Position numbers and translations under genes: made by a program
Assembly: GCA_947095535.1 (NCBI GenBank)
Contig: OX352772.1
Coordinates: 106,681,672-106,745,671, forward strand
DNA: 64,000 bases
Source: Poecilobothrus nobilitatus
Lineage: Eukaryota; Arthropoda; Insecta; Diptera; Dolichopodidae
Reading direction: 5' to 3'
Shown: piece by piece, positions 61,183 to 64,000 of the stretch
Layout of the letters: each line of letters begins with the position of its first letter
Numbering within the stretch: the first letter of the stretch is position 1
Notes under the pieces: generated by a model
What the model saw: the letters and a program-made list of their open reading frames with translations, nothing else
The model's database searches: none
Told to the model about the DNA's origin: nothing

Positions 61183-64000
61183 ATGTCAAAAAAAATTTTA
61201 TTAGAAAGATTTTTTAATCATTCACCGGAGATAGAATCACTTCCTTATAGGATTGAAAGTGATTCAGCATCAGTACTCAAACGTTTTAACGTACGCGGAC
61301 GTAAAGTCAAGTTTATAATTAATTCAGTTCCTAATAACGTAGAACCGGTCAACTGGATAAAAAACGCATTGTATAAAATAATTGAAGATGTTACAACTGA
61401 TTTGCACCCTCTAGATAAGGTAGGATTAACATTCTGTGGAGAAAGCTTCCAGCAACATGGTCCTGAATGGCTAAGTTTTAGAAATGCAGGTGATCTAACA
61501 TTTTCTGATGTATGGGAAATGATATCAAAAATTTTTCAAAGTAATTCTGAAGGTATCTACTAAATAAATACTTCATTATTATTTTCATTATTGTTTTTAT
61601 GTTACAGGTTTAAGCACAGATACATTTTGTCTTTCAGTTACATCCGTAAGGCTACCATTTGGGAGAGGAAGATCACGAAAATATTCATCATATGATGAGG
61701 AAAGCTTAAAGCGAAAGGGAATAATTTGCATTAAAAACAAAAACAATTTATGTCTACCTCAGGCCTTAATTGTGGCAATATCACAACCTAAAAATGATAA
61801 GAACTACAAACACAAAATTCGTAATGATTAAGGAAAATTACAAACTTTAAAAGCTATCGAACTAACTAAAAATGTAGGAGTAAAAATTCCAAATAAAGGT
61901 TGTGGAATACACGAACTCAAAAAGTTTCAAGAATATTTGAAAAATTATAAAATTGTTGTGTACAAATAGGGAACAAGAGGCAGAGAGGTAATATTTAAAG
62001 GAATTGTACCTGAAAAACGGCTAAATTTGTTGTTTTATAAAAATCACTACAACGTAATAAAATCGCTGACTGCAACCTTTTGTGCCAGTTATTATTGTGG
62101 AGATTGTCACATTCCATACAACAACAAAAGTAATCATAGATGCACAGGAACATGTCCATGCTGTCGAAATTCTCCACCATGTCTTAATAATTTAAAACAA
62201 ATTTTATGCAATGATTGTAATCGTTCATTTCGAGGTCGAATGTGTTTAGATAACCATAAGGCGTCAAGTTCAAAACGCAACAGTATTTGTGACGAAGTTA
62301 AAAAATGTTTGTCTTGCTTAAAACTTTATAGAGCCGACAGAAACCATGTATGTGGTGAATACTTTTGCAAGATTTGTAGTAACTATGTTCCTGAGAATCA
62401 TAAATGTTTTATTCAACAAAACAAAAATCAACGTAAACTAAAAAATTTTATTTATATATTTTACAATTTGAAAACACAACAAGAAAAAGTTTTGGAGAGA
62501 AGTACATAAGAGGCATTCTATCAGATATTAAACTACATGAACCAAATTTGTGTGTTTTCGAGCAAAGATGTGACGCATGTATTTCGTTGTCCTCGTTATA
62601 TTTTTGTGAAACATGTAAATTTAGAAGATGAGGAATTAAAGAGGGAAATATTATAGAGCAATTTCTGATGTACATAATGGAGATAAGAAAAAATTTCAAA
62701 ACTGTCGTGGTCATAGCACATAATGGACAATCTTTTGACCATCAATTTATTTTAAATATTATATTAGAAAAAACCTCTTTAAAAACTAAACTAATTATGC
62801 GAGGTTCAAAAATTATCATGATGTTATTAGATAACATAAAATTTATAGACTCAATTAATTACTTTGCAATGGCATTATCAAAATTGCCAAAGGCTTTTGA
62901 TTCACAAATTGATTTGAAAAAAGGATATTTCCCCCATCTCTTCAATACAACGGAAAATAAAAATTATATTGGACCATTACCACCTGTTCAATATTATAAC
63001 CCAGATACCATGAAAACTAACGAACGTGAAGTATTTCTGAAATGGTATGAAGATCACAAAAATGATAAATTCTATATGGAAAATGATATTGTAAGATATT
63101 GTATAAATGACGTAGCCATGCTTAACGCATCATGCTTAAAGTTCAAAGAATTTTTTCTTAGAGAATGTAACGTTGAACCTTTTCTAGAGGCCACAACTAT
63201 AGCGTCTGCTTGTAATCTTGCATTTAGACGTAATTTTTTAAAACCAGATACGATTGGTTTAATACCCAAAAATGGGTATATGTATTCAGATAACCAATCA
63301 AAAGCAGCTATTCAATGGTTAGTTTGGGAGGAGGAAAAACGGAATATTAACATTAGACATGCTGCTAAACAAAAAGAAGCTGTCGTAGCCGGTGTAAAAG
63401 TTGATGGTTTTTGTTCAGAAACTAATCAAGTTTTTGAATTTTATGGATGTTATTATCACGGTCATCCTAACTGTTTTTCACGTAATCGTAATTCATATTT
63501 ATATGATGATAAAATTGATACAATGAATGAACGATATGATAGAACTATTAGAAAATCTGATAGGTTGAAAAGATTAGATTACATTGTAATTGAAATGTGG
63601 GAATGTGATTTTTATTCTCAAATAAGTAAAAGCAAAATGAATTACTTAAATAACCATCCATTAGTACAACTTTCACCATTAAAACTTCGGGATTCTTTTT
63701 ATGGTGGTCGTACAGATAATGTTTACAACTACTACAAATGTAAAAAAGGAGAAAAAATAAAATATATAGATATTTGTTCTTTATATCTATGGGTTTGTAA
63801 ATATGGAAAATTTCCTGTCGGCCATCCAGATGTTTATGTAGGAAACGTTAATTGTACTAAACAAAATTTAAAAGATTTGAATGGACTTATAAAATGTAAA
63901 ATTTTACCACCAGAAAATCTTATACATCCAGTATTACCTGTAAAACAAAACAACAAATTAATGTTTTCCTTATGTCGCACATGTAGTGAGGAAAAAAACC
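61183..64000 (+). pseudogene. Maverick C DNA polymerase B with one intron, partly decayed, cut by the window end
   Basis: Exon 1 (61,183-61,552) encodes an N-terminus matching the Maverick A polymerase (NWIKNALYKIIED, IFQSNSEG). After the 55-bp intron, exon 2 starts at 61,608 (STDTFCLSVTSVRLPFG). The OTU-like NNLCLPQAL is kept. TAA at 61,829-61,831 and TAG at 61,967-61,969 interrupt it, then come the Cys-rich region and a frameshift near 62,505. Exo I reads FYNLKTQQ, losing both acidic residues, while Exo II HNGQSFDHQF is intact. From about 62,630 the frame is open to the window end, with the Vsr-like part (FEFYGCYYHGHPNCF, VIEMWECDF) and motif A altered to DICSLYLW. Motifs B and C lie outside. 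Confidence 0.88.
61553..61607 (+). other. 55-bp spliceosomal-type intron in the Maverick C polymerase
   Basis: The insert starts GTATCTAC and ends TTGTTTTTATGTTACAG, with a pyrimidine-rich stretch before the acceptor. It contains an in-frame TAA (61,561-61,563). Removing it joins GAA G to GT TTA AGC and restores the Gly-Leu-Ser text found without interruption in the Maverick A polymerase (residues 108-110). The intron is phase 1. Confidence 0.85.

Larger units (their letters stand above)
58750..64000 (+). mobile_element. Left part of a third Maverick (Maverick C), cut by the window end
   Basis: The start AGTAGGTATAGGGGCACTT resembles the Maverick A end AGTAGATAGGTAGGCACTT. GACCTTGAG and GTGACCTGG motifs follow (58,858-58,900), as in the Maverick A repeats. 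A long genefree AT-rich stretch with AAAAAGTGCAAAC (about 59,988, compare 7,178) leads to the OB-like gene and DNA polymerase B. Gene order differs from Maverick A: here the two genes are divergent. The six bases before the end are TATGAA, the expected target duplication. Confidence 0.7.

Overview
The window is about three-quarters A+T and shows no recognisable host gene. It is a graveyard of nested transposable elements typical of an arthropod, most likely an insect. It holds Maverick/Polinton DNA transposons, Jockey/CR1-type non-LTR retrotransposons, Ty3/gypsy and errantivirus-like LTR elements, Tc1-like transposons, satellites and AT microsatellites. One reading frame is clearly interrupted by a short spliceosomal-type intron, which fits a eukaryote.

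Layout. 1-6.9 kb: a non-LTR 3' end, then two diverged copies of a block made of a Tc1-like transposase plus a gypsy element. 6,908-22,315: a complete Maverick (Maverick A, 15,408 bp) with terminal inverted repeats and a 6-bp target duplication, inserted in the gypsy integrase; the gypsy resumes at 22,316. 23-33 kb: a gypsy-associated repeat, the 5' half of one non-LTR element (+), AT microsatellites, and a nearly full-length non-LTR element (-). 33.2-35.8 kb: two non-LTR fragments meeting in an inverted repeat. 35.8-38.8 kb: LTR and env remnants of an errantivirus-like element, with an 876-bp unit present three times. 38.8-43.4 kb: more non-LTR fragments. 43.35-44.13 kb: a satellite. 44.4-58.2 kb: two tandem copies of a Maverick B fragment (integrase, Cys-rich ORF, packaging ATPase); the first is split by a 5.3-kb non-LTR element with a 14-bp target duplication. 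58,750 to the end: the left part of a third Maverick (Maverick C) with an OB-like protein and DNA polymerase B, cut by the window edge.

How Maverick A works as a unit. It carries the expected self-synthesising set: protein-primed type DNA polymerase B, chromodomain integrase, packaging ATPase, adenain-like protease, double jelly-roll major capsid protein, a membrane-active-like protein, a possible minor capsid protein, and several uncharacterised ORFs. Virion genes read rightward (8.4-13.9 kb) and replication/integration genes read leftward (20.7-14.3 kb), so the two groups converge. TATAAATA boxes lie shortly upstream of several ORFs. Polymerase and integrase are open, but the ATPase, capsid protein and protease carry lesions, so this copy is probably not autonomous.

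The most notable observations are a 55-bp intron in the Maverick C polymerase that is absent from Maverick A, a Vsr-endonuclease-like module and an OTU-like module inside the polymerases, a paralogous empty site that proves the Maverick A insertion point, a pair of related small Maverick genes, and tandem arrays sharing a GCAACATTGTTGC-type core next to replication genes of two Mavericks.
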